A stretch of DNA of 64,000 bases from CALDTK01 sp041744755 (GCA_041744755.1 JBGTKC010000087.1:69603-133602), one strand, 5' to 3'. Positions 8,628 to 17,231 are shown, numbered from the stretch's first letter. Numbers and translations: made by a program. The notes: generated by a model from the letters alone, not told the origin.

Positions 8628-8636
8628 TACCTTCCG
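8628..8636 (+). promoter_or_regulatory. -7 box of yggS
   Basis: TACCTTCCG, then CCC and ATG8640. A clear example of the very short box-to-start spacing seen through the window. Confidence 0.5.
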
Positions 8637-8639
8637 CCC

Positions 8640-9314
8640 ATGTCCTACGTCAATATTGAGAATTACCAGACCATCCTCTCCGCCACCGAAATCGCGGGTG
8701 CCACCTTGGTCGCGGTCTCAAAGACGAAGCCGGCCGCGGCTATCATGGAGCTATACGAGCTCGGGCACCGGCACTTCGGCGAGAACTACGTGCAGGAGTT
8801 AGTGGACAAGGAGGCGCAGCTACCGAAAGACATACACTGGCACTTCATCGGGCACTTGCAGCGCAACAAAGTCAAGCAGATCGCCCCCTTCGTGCACCTC
8901 ATCCACGGGGTGGACACGATGCGCCTGCTCAGGGAAATCGACAAACGCGGGATGGAGGTCGGTCGCATCATCGATGTCCTATTGCAGGTCCACGTGGCTC
9001 GGGAGGACACGAAACACGGCTTTTCGCCAAAAGAGCTCCTAGAAGAGTTCGAGGGAACCGAACTCCACCGGCAGGCCTGGGCGCGGCTGTCGGGCATCAT
9101 GGGGATGGCTACCTACACGGAGGATACGGCGGTCTTGACTCCGGAATTTGAGACTTTGAAACAGACTTTTGACACGATCCAAGAAACTTACTTCGACCGT
9201 CGACCGGAGTGGCATACGCTGAGCATGGGAATGAGCGGGGATTACGAATTGGCTCTGGCGAAGGGGAGTAATCTGGTCCGGGTGGGGAGTAAATTGTTTG
9301 GGACGAGAGCTTAA
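8640..9314 (+). CDS. YggS/PLPBP family pyridoxal-phosphate homeostasis protein
   Basis: 224 residues, a single-domain TIM barrel resembling the alanine racemase N-terminal domain. LVAVSKTKPAAAI (about 22-34) contains the PLP lysine, followed by HFGENYVQELVDK, IHWHFIGHLQRNKVK and the C-terminal LSMGMSGDYELALAKGSNLVRVGSKLFG, the phosphate-binding end. The family buffers PLP and is not a racemase. Length is normal. A five-base-loop relative of the GNAA motif lies at 9018-9033. Confidence 0.92.
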   Translation: MSYVNIENYQTILSATEIAGATLVAVSKTKPAAAIMELYELGHRHFGENYVQELVDKEAQLPKDIHWHFIGHLQRNKVKQIAPFVHLIHGVDTMRLLREIDKRGMEVGRIIDVLLQVHVAREDTKHGFSPKELLEEFEGTELHRQAWARLSGIMGMATYTEDTAVLTPEFETLKQTFDTIQETYFDRRPEWHTLSMGMSGDYELALAKGSNLVRVGSKLFGTRA

Positions 9315-9346
9315 CTTTTCAATTTCACCCAAGACTCCTCCCACAC

Positions 9347-9898
9347 TCACCTTAGCGCCCGCCCCACCACGATCCACTCCTGCGTCCCGTCGTGGTGCCG
9401 GCCGATCGCCTCCCACCCCAGCGCCGAGTGCGCATTCCAGGACCGCGTATTGGATGCCGCGATCTCGGTGACGCCGAGTACGTACTGTTCGGCCTCGGCC
9501 TCGAACCAAGCCTCGTACAGTCGCCTGAAAAGTCCCGTGCCGCGGTAAGGTCCCGCCACCGCGACCTGGCCCATGCAGACGTAATCTGTTTTGCCGACAG
9601 GCGTACCCCTCCATTCCTGCTGCTCCACGACAGTCACGAAACCTTCGGCCTCCGGCATCAGCGAACGGTGGCCAGGGTCCATGCTCAGGGCATACGCCAC
9701 TACCCTACCGCCCTCGTCGACGGCGACGGTGTGGGGCACGGGCGCGTTGAAGGTCGAGAGAGACTCGACGGTGTGGAGCCAACTTACGAAGCCCTGTTCG
9801 CGGGCCAGGTCTGGACTTACGTTGGCGCGGTGAACCTGGCGCTGGAGCTCGAGGATGCCGGCAAAATGCTCGGGCGTACAAGGGATGACATCGACCAT
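9347..9898 (-). CDS. GNAT family N-acetyltransferase
   Basis: 183 residues from the ATG at 9898 (MVDVIPCTPEHFAGILELQ). The acetyl-CoA loop appears as VCMGQVAVAGPYRGTGLFRRLYE (about 108-130, the Q/RxxGxG/A variant). It is followed by the GNAT C-terminal helix-strand: GVTEIAASNTRSWNAHSALGWEAIG. The acceptor substrate is unknown. The frame stays open upstream to 10204, but that part is antisense to ubiD and has no GNAT content, so the downstream ATG was chosen. The 60-bp divergent gap to ubiD contains a palindrome. Confidence 0.82.
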   Translation of the reverse strand: MVDVIPCTPEHFAGILELQRQVHRANVSPDLAREQGFVSWLHTVESLSTFNAPVPHTVAVDEGGRVVAYALSMDPGHRSLMPEAEGFVTVVEQQEWRGTPVGKTDYVCMGQVAVAGPYRGTGLFRRLYEAWFEAEAEQYVLGVTEIAASNTRSWNAHSALGWEAIGRHHDGTQEWIVVGRALR

Positions 9899-9931
9899 GA
9901 CGGGTGTGTTGGCGGACAGACGGCAACCTAG

Positions 9932-9945
9932 CCGACGGCCGTCGG
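9932..9945. promoter_or_regulatory. 14-bp perfect palindrome in a divergent promoter region
   Basis: CCGACGGCCGTCGG is self-complementary and sits between the divergent GNAT (ATG 9898) and ubiD (ATG 9959) starts, with an AACC/GGTT-type extension around it. Position and symmetry fit an operator for a dimeric repressor. No bound protein is known, and such palindromes can arise by chance in GC-rich DNA. Confidence 0.35.
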
Positions 9946-9958
9946 TTGGACCGTAAAG

Positions 9959-11812
9959 ATGTCCTACCGCAACCTTCAAGCCGCCGTCGACGACCTCGAT
10001 AAATCTGGGCAACTCCTCCGCATCCGCACCGAACTCGATCCGAATCTCGAGATTGCCGAGGTCCACCGCCGCATCTTCGAGGCCCAGGGTCCGGCACTGC
10101 TGTTCGAAAACATTAAGGGGAGTCCCTTTCGTGGGCTTAGCAACCTCTACGGCACCTTCGAACGCACGCGATACCTGTTTCGCGACACGCTGGACCGTGT
10201 CCAACGCATCGTCGAGCTCAAGATTGACCCGGCGCGCCTCGCCAAAAATCCTTTGCGCTACGCGACGACCCCGCTGACGGCCTACACCTCACTGCCGAAG
10301 AAGCGCTGGCGCAAGGCCCCTATCCTCGCCGGACGAACGACCGTGAGTCAATTGCCGCAGATCGTATCGTGGCCTATGGACGGCGGAGCCTTCGTGACCA
10401 TGCCGCAGGTCATCAGCCTGCCTCCTGGCTCGCGCAAGGCAATGGACACCAACGTCGGAATGTACCGCGTCCAACTCAGCGGTAACGACTACGCGCGCGA
10501 CCAGGAGATCGGACTCCACTACCAGCTCCACCGTGGCATCGGCGTGCACCACCGCCAGTACCTAGACTCACCTGAGCCCTTCCGCGTGAGCGTGGCCGTC
10601 GGCGGACCCCCGAGTTACGCCGTGGCGGCCATCATGCCTCTCCCCGAAGGGCTGTCCGAATTCACTTTCGCCGGCATGCTCGCCGGGCACACGGCTGAAT
10701 ACGTGTGGGATAACGGCTACTACCTGCCGGCGGAGGCCGACTTCGTCATCGCTGGGCGCGTTCGCAAGGAGGGCCTCATGCCGGAAGGACCTTTCGGCGA
10801 CCACCTAGGCTACTACTCGCTACAGCACGACTTCCCCGTCATGGACGTAGATGCCGTGTACCACCGTGCGGATGCGATCTGGCACTTTAGCGTCGTCGGC
10901 CGCCCGCCGATGGAAGATTCAAGCTTCGGCTATCTCATATCGGAGATCGTTAAGGATCTTACGCCGACGGAGTTCCCGGGCGTGCGGCAGGTCAATGCCG
11001 TCGACGCGGCCGGCGTCCATCCGCTACTCCTCGCAGTCGGCTCCGAGCGCTACATGCCGTTCAGGCCGGATGAACGCGACAACACCCGCGGCCCCGAAGA
11101 GCTGCTTACTCAGGCCAATCGACTCCTCGGTAGCGGCCAGACGAGCCTCGCGAAGTTTCTGCTTATCGCCGACGGGAGCGGGGATCCAACAGTCGACTGC
11201 CACGACGAGGCCGCCTTTATGCAGCACGTCCTGCGTCGGGTGGACTGGCAGCGGGACGTTCATTTTTACACCAACTGGACGATAGATACGCTAGACTACA
11301 GTGGCGAGGGCTGGAACGCCGGCAGCAAAGTGGTGTGGGCGGCACGTGGAGCCGCGAGACGAACACTGGGCCACGACGTGCCATCCGCCTTGCTCGGACG
11401 CCTTTCGGCAAAACGTGTCACCGTCCCGCTCCCGGGCATCCTCGCTATCGAAGTCGGCCCCTTCCAGGAAGATCGGTCAGACCTTTCGGCCTGCCTCGGT
11501 GAGCTTTCGCCAAAACTCATGAACTCCTTCCCGCTCGTCATCCTCGTGGACGACGCCGAGTTTGTGTCGGCAACGCTGAATAATTTTCTGTGGGTCACCT
11601 TCACGAGGTGTAACCCGAGCCACGACATTCACGGGGTGGGGTCGAGTACAATCAATAAGCACTGGGGCTGCACCGGTCCGCTGGTGATGGATGCGCGCTC
11701 GAAGCCACATCACGCTCCAGGCCTCGTGCCGGATGAGGCGGTAAGCCGGAGGGTCGATTCGTTGTTCGCAAAGGGAGGTGAGCTACACGGCGTTTTGACG
11801 AAAATCTATTGA
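9959..11812 (+). CDS. UbiD family decarboxylase
   Basis: 617 residues, in the size range of the longer (menaquinone-type) UbiD proteins. The start MSYRNLQAAVDDLDKSGQLLRI is typical. Conserved blocks: GPALLFENIKGS (about 42-53), GNDYARDQEIGLHYQLHRGIGVHH (about 180-203), EGPFGDHLGYYSLQHDFPVMDVD (about 276-298), and the C-terminal DPSH-like region NPSHDIHGVGSSTINKHWG. UbiD enzymes decarboxylate aromatic or unsaturated acids with prenylated FMN; in Bacteroidota the likely step is late menaquinone synthesis. UbiX is not in the window. Contains one exact (11400) and two degenerate GNAA motifs. Confidence 0.9.
   Translation: MSYRNLQAAVDDLDKSGQLLRIRTELDPNLEIAEVHRRIFEAQGPALLFENIKGSPFRGLSNLYGTFERTRYLFRDTLDRVQRIVELKIDPARLAKNPLRYATTPLTAYTSLPKKRWRKAPILAGRTTVSQLPQIVSWPMDGGAFVTMPQVISLPPGSRKAMDTNVGMYRVQLSGNDYARDQEIGLHYQLHRGIGVHHRQYLDSPEPFRVSVAVGGPPSYAVAAIMPLPEGLSEFTFAGMLAGHTAEYVWDNGYYLPAEADFVIAGRVRKEGLMPEGPFGDHLGYYSLQHDFPVMDVDAVYHRADAIWHFSVVGRPPMEDSSFGYLISEIVKDLTPTEFPGVRQVNAVDAAGVHPLLLAVGSERYMPFRPDERDNTRGPEELLTQANRLLGSGQTSLAKFLLIADGSGDPTVDCHDEAAFMQHVLRRVDWQRDVHFYTNWTIDTLDYSGEGWNAGSKVVWAARGAARRTLGHDVPSALLGRLSAKRVTVPLPGILAIEVGPFQEDRSDLSACLGELSPKLMNSFPLVILVDDAEFVSATLNNFLWVTFTRCNPSHDIHGVGSSTINKHWGCTGPLVMDARSKPHHAPGLVPDEAVSRRVDSLFAKGGELHGVLTKIY
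11400..11414 (-). repeat. GNAA mini-hairpin motif, copy 4
   Basis: Stem GCC/GGC, loop GAAA; antisense in ubiD (LSAKR). Confidence 0.9.
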
Positions 11813-11834
11813 CGACCAGCTTCTCCACCTAACT

Positions 11835-12242
11835 TTAGGAAGCCGAGAAAAGCAGCTCCCGACACTGGTCGGTGCCCACGAATTTCTCAACGTAGGCGCT
11901 CACTAGCGGATTCTGCATCGCGCGGTCACGGTCGCGAGGGTTGGGGCTGGACGTCACTATGGTGATGCTAGGGGAGCACTTCCCGTGTTCGTTGAGCGCC
12001 ATGTACTCCTCGAGGAACGACCAGCCATCCAGCTGTGGCATCTGCAGATCCAGCCAGATGTGGGTCGGGCACACCGCGTGCTCCATCCGTGCGCGCAAGA
12101 GGTAATCCAGCGCGTCGCGACCATTCATCACCGAGACCGTCATGGCCCCGGGAGCTGCCTTCCCAATGACGCGTTTGTGGAGGAAGTGCGTGGACGGCTC
12201 GTCGTCTACGAGGAGGACTCGGATGGATTGGGTGGCTTGCAT
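11835..12242 (-). CDS. Single-domain response regulator (CheY-like)
   Basis: 135 residues, receiver domain only. The acidic pair is Asp13/Asp14 (LLVDDEPS), the phospho-acceptor Asp65 lies in WLDLQMPQLDGW, the switch Ser/Thr in IVTSSPN and the conserved Lys in YVEKFVG. No output domain, so it probably acts by protein contact. The pattern 'VDDEPSTHFLHKRVI' resembles the lone receivers common in Saprospiria and Cytophagia. The 'TSSxNPxDxxRA' segment is typical of this subgroup. No histidine kinase is adjacent. Confidence 0.88.
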   Translation of the reverse strand: MQATQSIRVLLVDDEPSTHFLHKRVIGKAAPGAMTVSVMNGRDALDYLLRARMEHAVCPTHIWLDLQMPQLDGWSFLEEYMALNEHGKCSPSITIVTSSPNPRDRDRAMQNPLVSAYVEKFVGTDQCRELLFSAS

Positions 12243-12497
12243 GGCGGAACGTCTAGCTGGCGGGCAAAGTGACGAACGCCAATACTTAAAAAATTGATCA
12301 TATCTCCACGAGATTGAAGCGTGATAATTCTTTGGATCATCGTAATTGTTGTGTGGAGAATAATTATTTCGACGTACCTCTATGGGGCATTACGGGGCGG
12401 AATTCACGGGCCGCCCGTGTCGCTCGCATAACAACCTGGAGCCCGTCGTGCGGAGTGTGGCGAGTGAAAACTCCCGCGGGCCGCGACCGCGCGAGCC

Positions 12498-12505
12498 TAG
12501 CTTCG
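12498..12505 (+). promoter_or_regulatory. -7 box of HAD hydrolase gene
   Basis: TAGCTTCG, then CCGC and ATG12510. Confidence 0.5.
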
Positions 12506-12509
12506 CCGC

Positions 12510-13334
12510 ATGGATTTAAGCAAGGTGCGACTGATCGCCGTCGATATGGATGGCACGCTACTCAACAGCGAACACGCCGTATCACCGGAGTTCTGGCCGC
12601 TGCACCGCCGCCTCGTCGAGTTCGGGGTCACCTTCGCCGCAGCGAGCGGGCGCCAGTACGCAAGTATTCTCGATAAGCTCGGGGCCATCGAGGCCGACCT
12701 CACGGTCGTCGCCGAGAACGGAGCACTCGCACGCCACGACGGCGATGAGGTCGTGAAAACGGTTTTGCCGAAAGGCGCACTTCCCGAAATCATAGACCGG
12801 CTGCGAAAGCTACCCGAGGTCAAGGCCGTCCTCTGCGCTGCGGACCAAGCCTACATCCACAGCGAAGACCCAGACTTCATCGCCTTCGTATCGGAGTTCT
12901 ACTCCAGCTACGTCTGCCTCGACGATTTAGCCGCCTTCGAGGGGGATCTCCTCAAGGTAGCGCTCTACCATCCCGAAAGTAGTGAAACCTTTATTTATCC
13001 GCACTTCGAGGACCTGGCCCCTGAGCTCGTTGTCAAGATCAGCAGTCCTTTCTGGGTCGACATCTCGCATCCCGACGCCAACAAAGGTCACGCCCTTCGG
13101 ATGGTCCAGGACCGACTAGGGATTACGCGTGCAGAGACCCTCGCGGTCGGGGACTTCCTGAACGACATCGAAATGTTAGGCCGAGCCGATTTCAGTTACG
13201 CCATGGAGAACGCGCACCCGGACGTAACTGCGGCCGCGCGCTTTCGGACCGGGAGCAACGACGCACTCGGCGTAGAGGAGGTCTTGCGAGCCGTCATCGA
13301 GGCCTACGAACACGCTTTAGTGGCAGGGCAGTAA
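12510..13334 (+). CDS. Cof-type HAD-IIB family phosphatase
   Basis: 274 residues. HAD motif I is VDMDGTLLNSEHAVSP (about 11-26, nucleophile Asp then Asp+2), motif II SGRQY, motif III the Lys of DANKGHALRM (about 193) and motif IV VGDFLNDIEML (about 216-226). The C2-type cap between motifs II and III marks subclass IIB. These enzymes dephosphorylate sugar phosphates, FMN or PLP; the substrate here is unknown. The GNAA motif at 12762 encodes TVLPKG within the cap. Followed by a long gene-poor gap. Confidence 0.92.
   Translation: MDLSKVRLIAVDMDGTLLNSEHAVSPEFWPLHRRLVEFGVTFAAASGRQYASILDKLGAIEADLTVVAENGALARHDGDEVVKTVLPKGALPEIIDRLRKLPEVKAVLCAADQAYIHSEDPDFIAFVSEFYSSYVCLDDLAAFEGDLLKVALYHPESSETFIYPHFEDLAPELVVKISSPFWVDISHPDANKGHALRMVQDRLGITRAETLAVGDFLNDIEMLGRADFSYAMENAHPDVTAAARFRTGSNDALGVEEVLRAVIEAYEHALVAGQ
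12762..12776 (+). repeat. GNAA mini-hairpin motif, copy 5
   Basis: Stem GCC/GGC, loop GAAA; sense in the HAD gene (VLPKG). Confidence 0.9.
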
Positions 13335-14059
13335 AGCATCAACCAAGCAGCGCTACACAGTCTCCCAATGGACCGACGATAGCTCATCAACCGCACCAGA
13401 CTAAGCACGGAGGTAGCCTTCTTCGCGGGAAGAAATACTAGATACGAACCTCCGAACAACGGGACCGTCGACAATGGGGAACATCGCTACCGCGTAGAGC
13501 CGGCCTGACACCAGCACCGGTTTGTGCCGATCGAGCACGGTCGCGAGATGGTGCAGGCGCCCGATGGCCATCTGTTACTGCTCACCAATCACACGAAGAA
13601 TAGCGCTTTGGTGTCCGACACCTCCGACAAGGTGCGCGAGACCTGGAGGAGCAAATACCCCCGCACGCTCAGGCTAACGCTATTCAATGACGTCGCCGAA
13701 TAGTTTCTGTAGATCATGGACGACAAGTTTGGCGCAGTCGGAAAGCACTCGCTGGATGGTCGCAAGGTTCTCGACGCTAGATGCCTTTCGACCGCGGCTA
13801 AAGCCCAGCGCGGGACCACGGCTAGACATATATCGGCGGCGGTCGGCGGGCAAGGTTGTGCGCTTCCAGAGCTCTCCGCTCCTCCTGGGCGTCGTGCACA
13901 GACGCCAGCAGAAGCGCGCTGATGAGTGCCCTTCGGAGATATAAGGTCCGGTGTGGGCATACCAACCAAGCTGTTCGCTTCGTGTCGGGATGGCGCTAAG
14001 GTAAACTGTATAGTGGTTTTGGTGAAAACCGAACTCGCCCCCGCGGCCTTTCTTCAGCC
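13335..14059. other. 725-bp gap with a probable decayed coding fragment
   Basis: No intact gene is recognisable. In one plus frame, 13509-13691 encodes a plausible fragment, HGREMVQAPDGHLLLLTNHT..., ending at TAG 13689-13691. 'APDGHLLLLTN' is reminiscent of a beta-propeller blade such as a sorbosone/glucose-dehydrogenase-like protein. Stops bound it upstream (TGA 13506) and downstream. The rest reads as low-quality frames. A decayed gene is the likeliest reading but is not proven. An exact GNAA motif sits at 14016-14030, near the next gene. Confidence 0.35.
14016..14030 (+). repeat. GNAA mini-hairpin motif, copy 6 (GGT/ACC stem)
   Basis: Intergenic. The inner pair is T-A instead of C-G, and both sides have changed together, a covarying variant with loop GAAA. 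Confidence 0.85.
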
Positions 14060-14641
14060 ATGCCTACCGATCCTTACTCCATCTCTAGTCCCGTGCCACG
14101 GCGTCGCCTCGGCGAGACACTACTCGTGGTCGCCGCCGTCGGCATCGGCGGGGCCTGTGCGACATCCACGCAGCCGAGCGTCGACGAGGTCTTCGAGGCC
14201 TACACGGAGGGCGTCGTGACGGAAGTCGTCGAGGTGGCGCCCAACGAGTGGCGCATCAGCGACGAGCGCGTCGTGGCCGACACCAACGCCACCAGTCTCG
14301 TGGCCCGACGCCTCGACGGTACCGTAGATACGATCAGCGGTGCGGCTCTCGACAATCTCGCCAGCCAGGCGCAACCCGAGCAGCAGCGTGCCAACGGCGG
14401 CTTTGGGCTCGGTTCTCTGCTGCTGTACAGTTATATCGGCCGGCGACTATTCGCCGGCAGTGCCAGGGGGTACGCCGGACCGTCCTCGCAGGCGTACGTC
14501 AATAATGGTACGTTCAACCGCGTACAGCAATCCGCCGGCCAGCGCCTTACTGCGACTTCGCGGACGCGCACCGTGTCACGCCCGGCCGGTGGTCGATCGG
14601 GCTTCGGAAGTGGACGCGCAGGTCGTGGCTTCGGTGGGTAA
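14060..14641 (+). CDS. UPF0323/YgiB-like lipoprotein
   Basis: 193 residues. An N-terminal basic stretch and hydrophobic helix (LLVVAAVGIGGAC, lipid Cys about 33) predict a lipoprotein. The middle is a small soluble domain, the end is low complexity (Arg/Gly/Ser: TVSRPAGGRSGFGSGRAGRGFGG). Order and overlap with the ATP-grasp gene downstream match the ygiB-ygiC and UPF0323-ygiC pairs of other bacteria, which is the main reason for the call. Its function is unknown in all of them. Confidence 0.6.
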   Translation: MPTDPYSISSPVPRRRLGETLLVVAAVGIGGACATSTQPSVDEVFEAYTEGVVTEVVEVAPNEWRISDERVVADTNATSLVARRLDGTVDTISGAALDNLASQAQPEQQRANGGFGLGSLLLYSYIGRRLFAGSARGYAGPSSQAYVNNGTFNRVQQSAGQRLTATSRTRTVSRPAGGRSGFGSGRAGRGFGG

Positions 14642-15815
14642 GGCCGTAGTCGACAAGCGACTCGTGCCAACGCGTTGCCCGCGCCCGGAGCGCCTGCGTA
14701 CACTGGGCTTGCGCGGGTTCGCCGCCTCGGTTGAGCCGGAGTACTGGGGCGAGCATGCACTGCAAGTCACGCGCGAAGAGGCCACCGCCTACAGCGCAGC
14801 TGCCGAGGAGCTTTATGGCCTGTTCGAGGTTTCTACCGCCGAGTTGCTCGACGGGCCTTACCGAGCACACTTCGGGCTTTCGCCAAAACTCTGGTCGCTC
14901 GCGGCGCACACCTGGCGCGAGCGCGATCGCCACCCGCACCTGTACGGGCGCTTCGACCTGAGCGGCGTCATCGACGGGACGCCCGCCAAGCTCATCGAAT
15001 TCAACGCCGACACGGCGACGGTTTTGGCGGAAGCCGCACGCGTCATGCCCTGGCAGAACCGCGGCTCGGCCTATTGGAACGACATCGACCAGGCGCTGGA
15101 GGACCGCATCCGGGAGACCGTATTGCCGGGCGGTGTCCCCGCCTCCTCGCTGGCGCTCGTGGTCACACTCGGCTATCCCGAAGACGACGACAATGCGCTG
15201 GTGATCCAGCAGGCGCTGACACGCGCCGGGGTCGAGACGCACGTAGCGCACCTGCCGGGCGTCACCTTCGCACCTGGCGAGGGCGTCTTTCGCCAGCTCA
15301 ACGCCGAGGAGTGGCTCCGCTACGATATCGTGGTCAAGATCGTGCCCTGGGACTGGATCGACCGCGAGGAGCCGGAGTTGCTCGACCTTCTGGAGACCCT
15401 CATCCGCGGGGACCAGGTCCGGGTGCTCAATCCACCTTACGCCGCGCTGATGCAGTCGAAAGCGATGTTGACGCACCTGCACGAGCGCTTTGCGGGACAT
15501 CCGCACTTGCTCGCCGCCGGGCTCGGCCTCCCGCCTGCGTCCGTCGAGGATTATGCCTTGAAACCGCTGTGGGGCTGTGAAGGGGCGGACGTGCAGGTCC
15601 GGCGGGCCGGCCACGCGCCCCAACGCTCGGCGGGCGATGGCTCGGGCGGGGCGCCGGTGTGGCAGGCTTTCACCGAGCTCCCGCGCGACAGTGCAGGTTG
15701 GGTGTACCAGGCTGGCGTCTACTGGGCGGGCGTCCCCTGCGGGCTGGCCTACCGACGTTCGGCGAGTCTGATCGTCGATGCGGAGGCGCAGTTCATTGGA
15801 CAGGTACTGGGCTAA
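14634..15815 (+). CDS. Glutathionylspermidine synthase-like ATP-grasp protein (YgiC family)
   Basis: About 393 residues. Characteristic blocks: EPEYWGEHALQVT, YGRFDLSGVIDGTPAKLIEFNADTATVLAEAA (about 105-136), EWLRYDIVVKIVPWDW and LNPPYAALMQSKAMLTHLHERF with the ATP-grasp lysines, then EDYALKPLWGCEGADV. The family forms an amide with ATP; the substrate of YgiC-type members is unproven. No ATG is available near the start; GTG14634 (8-bp overlap with the previous stop) is used, and GTG14664 is equally possible. The frame is open back to 14340, but that part lies inside the lipoprotein gene. Carries two GNAA motifs in opposite directions (14875, 15021). Confidence 0.85.
   Translation: MGKAVVDKRLVPTRCPRPERLRTLGLRGFAASVEPEYWGEHALQVTREEATAYSAAAEELYGLFEVSTAELLDGPYRAHFGLSPKLWSLAAHTWRERDRHPHLYGRFDLSGVIDGTPAKLIEFNADTATVLAEAARVMPWQNRGSAYWNDIDQALEDRIRETVLPGGVPASSLALVVTLGYPEDDDNALVIQQALTRAGVETHVAHLPGVTFAPGEGVFRQLNAEEWLRYDIVVKIVPWDWIDREEPELLDLLETLIRGDQVRVLNPPYAALMQSKAMLTHLHERFAGHPHLLAAGLGLPPASVEDYALKPLWGCEGADVQVRRAGHAPQRSAGDGSGGAPVWQAFTELPRDSAGWVYQAGVYWAGVPCGLAYRRSASLIVDAEAQFIGQVLG
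14875..14889 (-). repeat. GNAA mini-hairpin motif, copy 7
   Basis: Stem GGC/GCC, loop GAAA; antisense in the YgiC-like gene (LSPK). Confidence 0.9.
15021..15035 (+). repeat. GNAA mini-hairpin motif, copy 8
   Basis: Stem GGC/GCC, loop GGAA; sense in the YgiC-like gene (VLAEA), 131 bp from copy 7 and inverted to it. Confidence 0.9.
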
Positions 15816-17214
15816 GGCCGAGGGCCTCGCCTTCCTTCAGCATCAAGCCCCAGGCCGCCTCCCGCTCATTTGCGATCTCCCCCTCGAGCACGGCCTCGCG
15901 GATGGCGTTCTTGATGAGGCCGACTTGCTTACTCGGTCCGATCCCGAAGGCCTGCATGATGTCCTCCCCGGAGACGGGCGGCTGCCAGGCGCGTAAATGG
16001 TCTCGGTCTTCAACCTCGGTGATGCGGCGGCGTAGGTCGGCGTACTGCCGCAGGTAGCGCCTCACCTTGCGCTCGTCGCCGCTCGTGATGTCGGCCTCGC
16101 AGAGGGTAAGGAGCGCGTCGATGTCATCGCCGACCTCGAAGAGGAGTCGCCGGATGGCCGCGTCGGTGACGACCTCCTGCGTGAGGGCGATCGGCTGCTG
16201 GTGGTAGCGGACCATCTTCTGCACGAAGCGCATCTGGTCGTCGAGCGGGAGCTTGAGGCGCTTGAAAATCTTCGGGACCATTTTCGCGCCCTGCACCTCG
16301 TGCCCGTGGAAGGTCCAGGTGCCTTGCTCGAATTTTTTCGTCCGCGGCTTGGCGATGTCGTGCAGGAGGGCCGCCCACGTGAGCCAGAGGTCGTCCGAGC
16401 GATCCGCGAGGTTGTCGACCACAGCGAGCGTGTGCCAGAAGTTGTCCTTGTGCCCGACGCCGGCCAGGCGTTCGACCCCGTGCATGGCCTCGAGTTCAGG
16501 GAGGACGAGATTGAGCAAACCTGTCTCGCTGAGCAGCGCCAGACCGACACTAGGTTTTCGCGAAAGCAGAATCTTATTGAGCTCGGCGTGGATGCGCTCA
16601 GCGGTGATGATGTCGAGCCTTTGGGCAAAACCCTTGATGCCCGCCTTCGTCTCCTCGTCGATGTCGAACCCGAGTTGCGTGGCGAAACGCACAGCTCGGA
16701 GCATTCGCAAGGGATCGTCGTCGAAGGTTTTGTTCGGGTCCTGCGGCGTACGAATCAGTTTGCGCTCGATATCCCCGAGGCCGTCGAATGGGTCGACGAC
16801 CGTCCCGAAATCCGCCTCCGCCAGGCTCATGCCCAGCGCGTTAATCGTGAAGTCGCGCCGGAGTTGGTCCTCGGCGAACGTCCCGTTCTCGACGACGGGG
16901 TTGCGGCTCTCCGGTGAGTAGCTCTCGCGCCGGGCGCCGACGAACTCGATCTCGTCGCACCCGATCCGTACCATGGCCGTCCCGTAGCGACTGTAGATCT
17001 TGGCTGCCGAGGCGCCGGGCAAGGTTTGGGCGACCGCCTCCGCCAGGGCGATTCCGCTCCCGACGCAGACGATGTCGATGTCGCCGCTGCTGCGCCCGAG
17101 CACCTTGTCGCGCACGAACCCACCCACCGCGTAGGCCGGGTAGCCAAGCGTTTTGGCGCAAGCCCCGATCGCGCGTAAAAGCGTGTCTTCGTGCGGGAGG
17201 AGGTCGAGGTTCAT
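15793..17214 (-). CDS. CCA tRNA nucleotidyltransferase / poly(A) polymerase family with HD domain
   Basis: 473 residues. Class-II nucleotidyltransferase head: YAVGGFVRDKVLGRSSGDIDIVCVG (about 25-50, with GGxVRD and DxD), then RRDFTINAL and DPNKTFDDDPLRMLRAVRFATQLGFDID. The HD domain follows (TWAALLHDIAKP and FHGHEVQGAKMVPKIFKRL, about 255-300). It may add CCA to tRNAs, consistent with tRNA-Val and tRNA-Arg here lacking an encoded CCA. It overlaps the convergent YgiC gene by 23 bp at the 3' ends. -7 box TACCTTCG is 9 nt before the ATG. GNAA motif at 17150 encodes CAKTLG. Confidence 0.9.
   Translation of the reverse strand: MNLDLLPHEDTLLRAIGACAKTLGYPAYAVGGFVRDKVLGRSSGDIDIVCVGSGIALAEAVAQTLPGASAAKIYSRYGTAMVRIGCDEIEFVGARRESYSPESRNPVVENGTFAEDQLRRDFTINALGMSLAEADFGTVVDPFDGLGDIERKLIRTPQDPNKTFDDDPLRMLRAVRFATQLGFDIDEETKAGIKGFAQRLDIITAERIHAELNKILLSRKPSVGLALLSETGLLNLVLPELEAMHGVERLAGVGHKDNFWHTLAVVDNLADRSDDLWLTWAALLHDIAKPRTKKFEQGTWTFHGHEVQGAKMVPKIFKRLKLPLDDQMRFVQKMVRYHQQPIALTQEVVTDAAIRRLLFEVGDDIDALLTLCEADITSGDERKVRRYLRQYADLRRRITEVEDRDHLRAWQPPVSGEDIMQAFGIGPSKQVGLIKNAIREAVLEGEIANEREAAWGLMLKEGEALGLSPVPVQ
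17150..17164 (+). repeat. GNAA mini-hairpin motif, copy 9
   Basis: Stem GGC/GCC, loop GCAA; antisense in the CCA-adding enzyme (CAKT). Confidence 0.9.
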
Positions 17215-17223
17215 GAAGGGGTG

Positions 17224-17231
17224 CGAAGGTA
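17224..17231 (-). promoter_or_regulatory. -7 box of CCA-adding enzyme gene
   Basis: TACCTTCG on the minus strand, 9 nt upstream of the ATG at 17214. Confidence 0.45.

Noticed and set aside
9347..10204. 285-codon version of the GNAT protein
   Set aside because: The first 102 codons are antisense to ubiD; GNAT similarity begins at the ATG at 9898.
14340..14633. Long N-terminal extension of the YgiC-like enzyme
   Set aside because: It lies inside the lipoprotein gene in another frame and has no similarity to the enzyme family.
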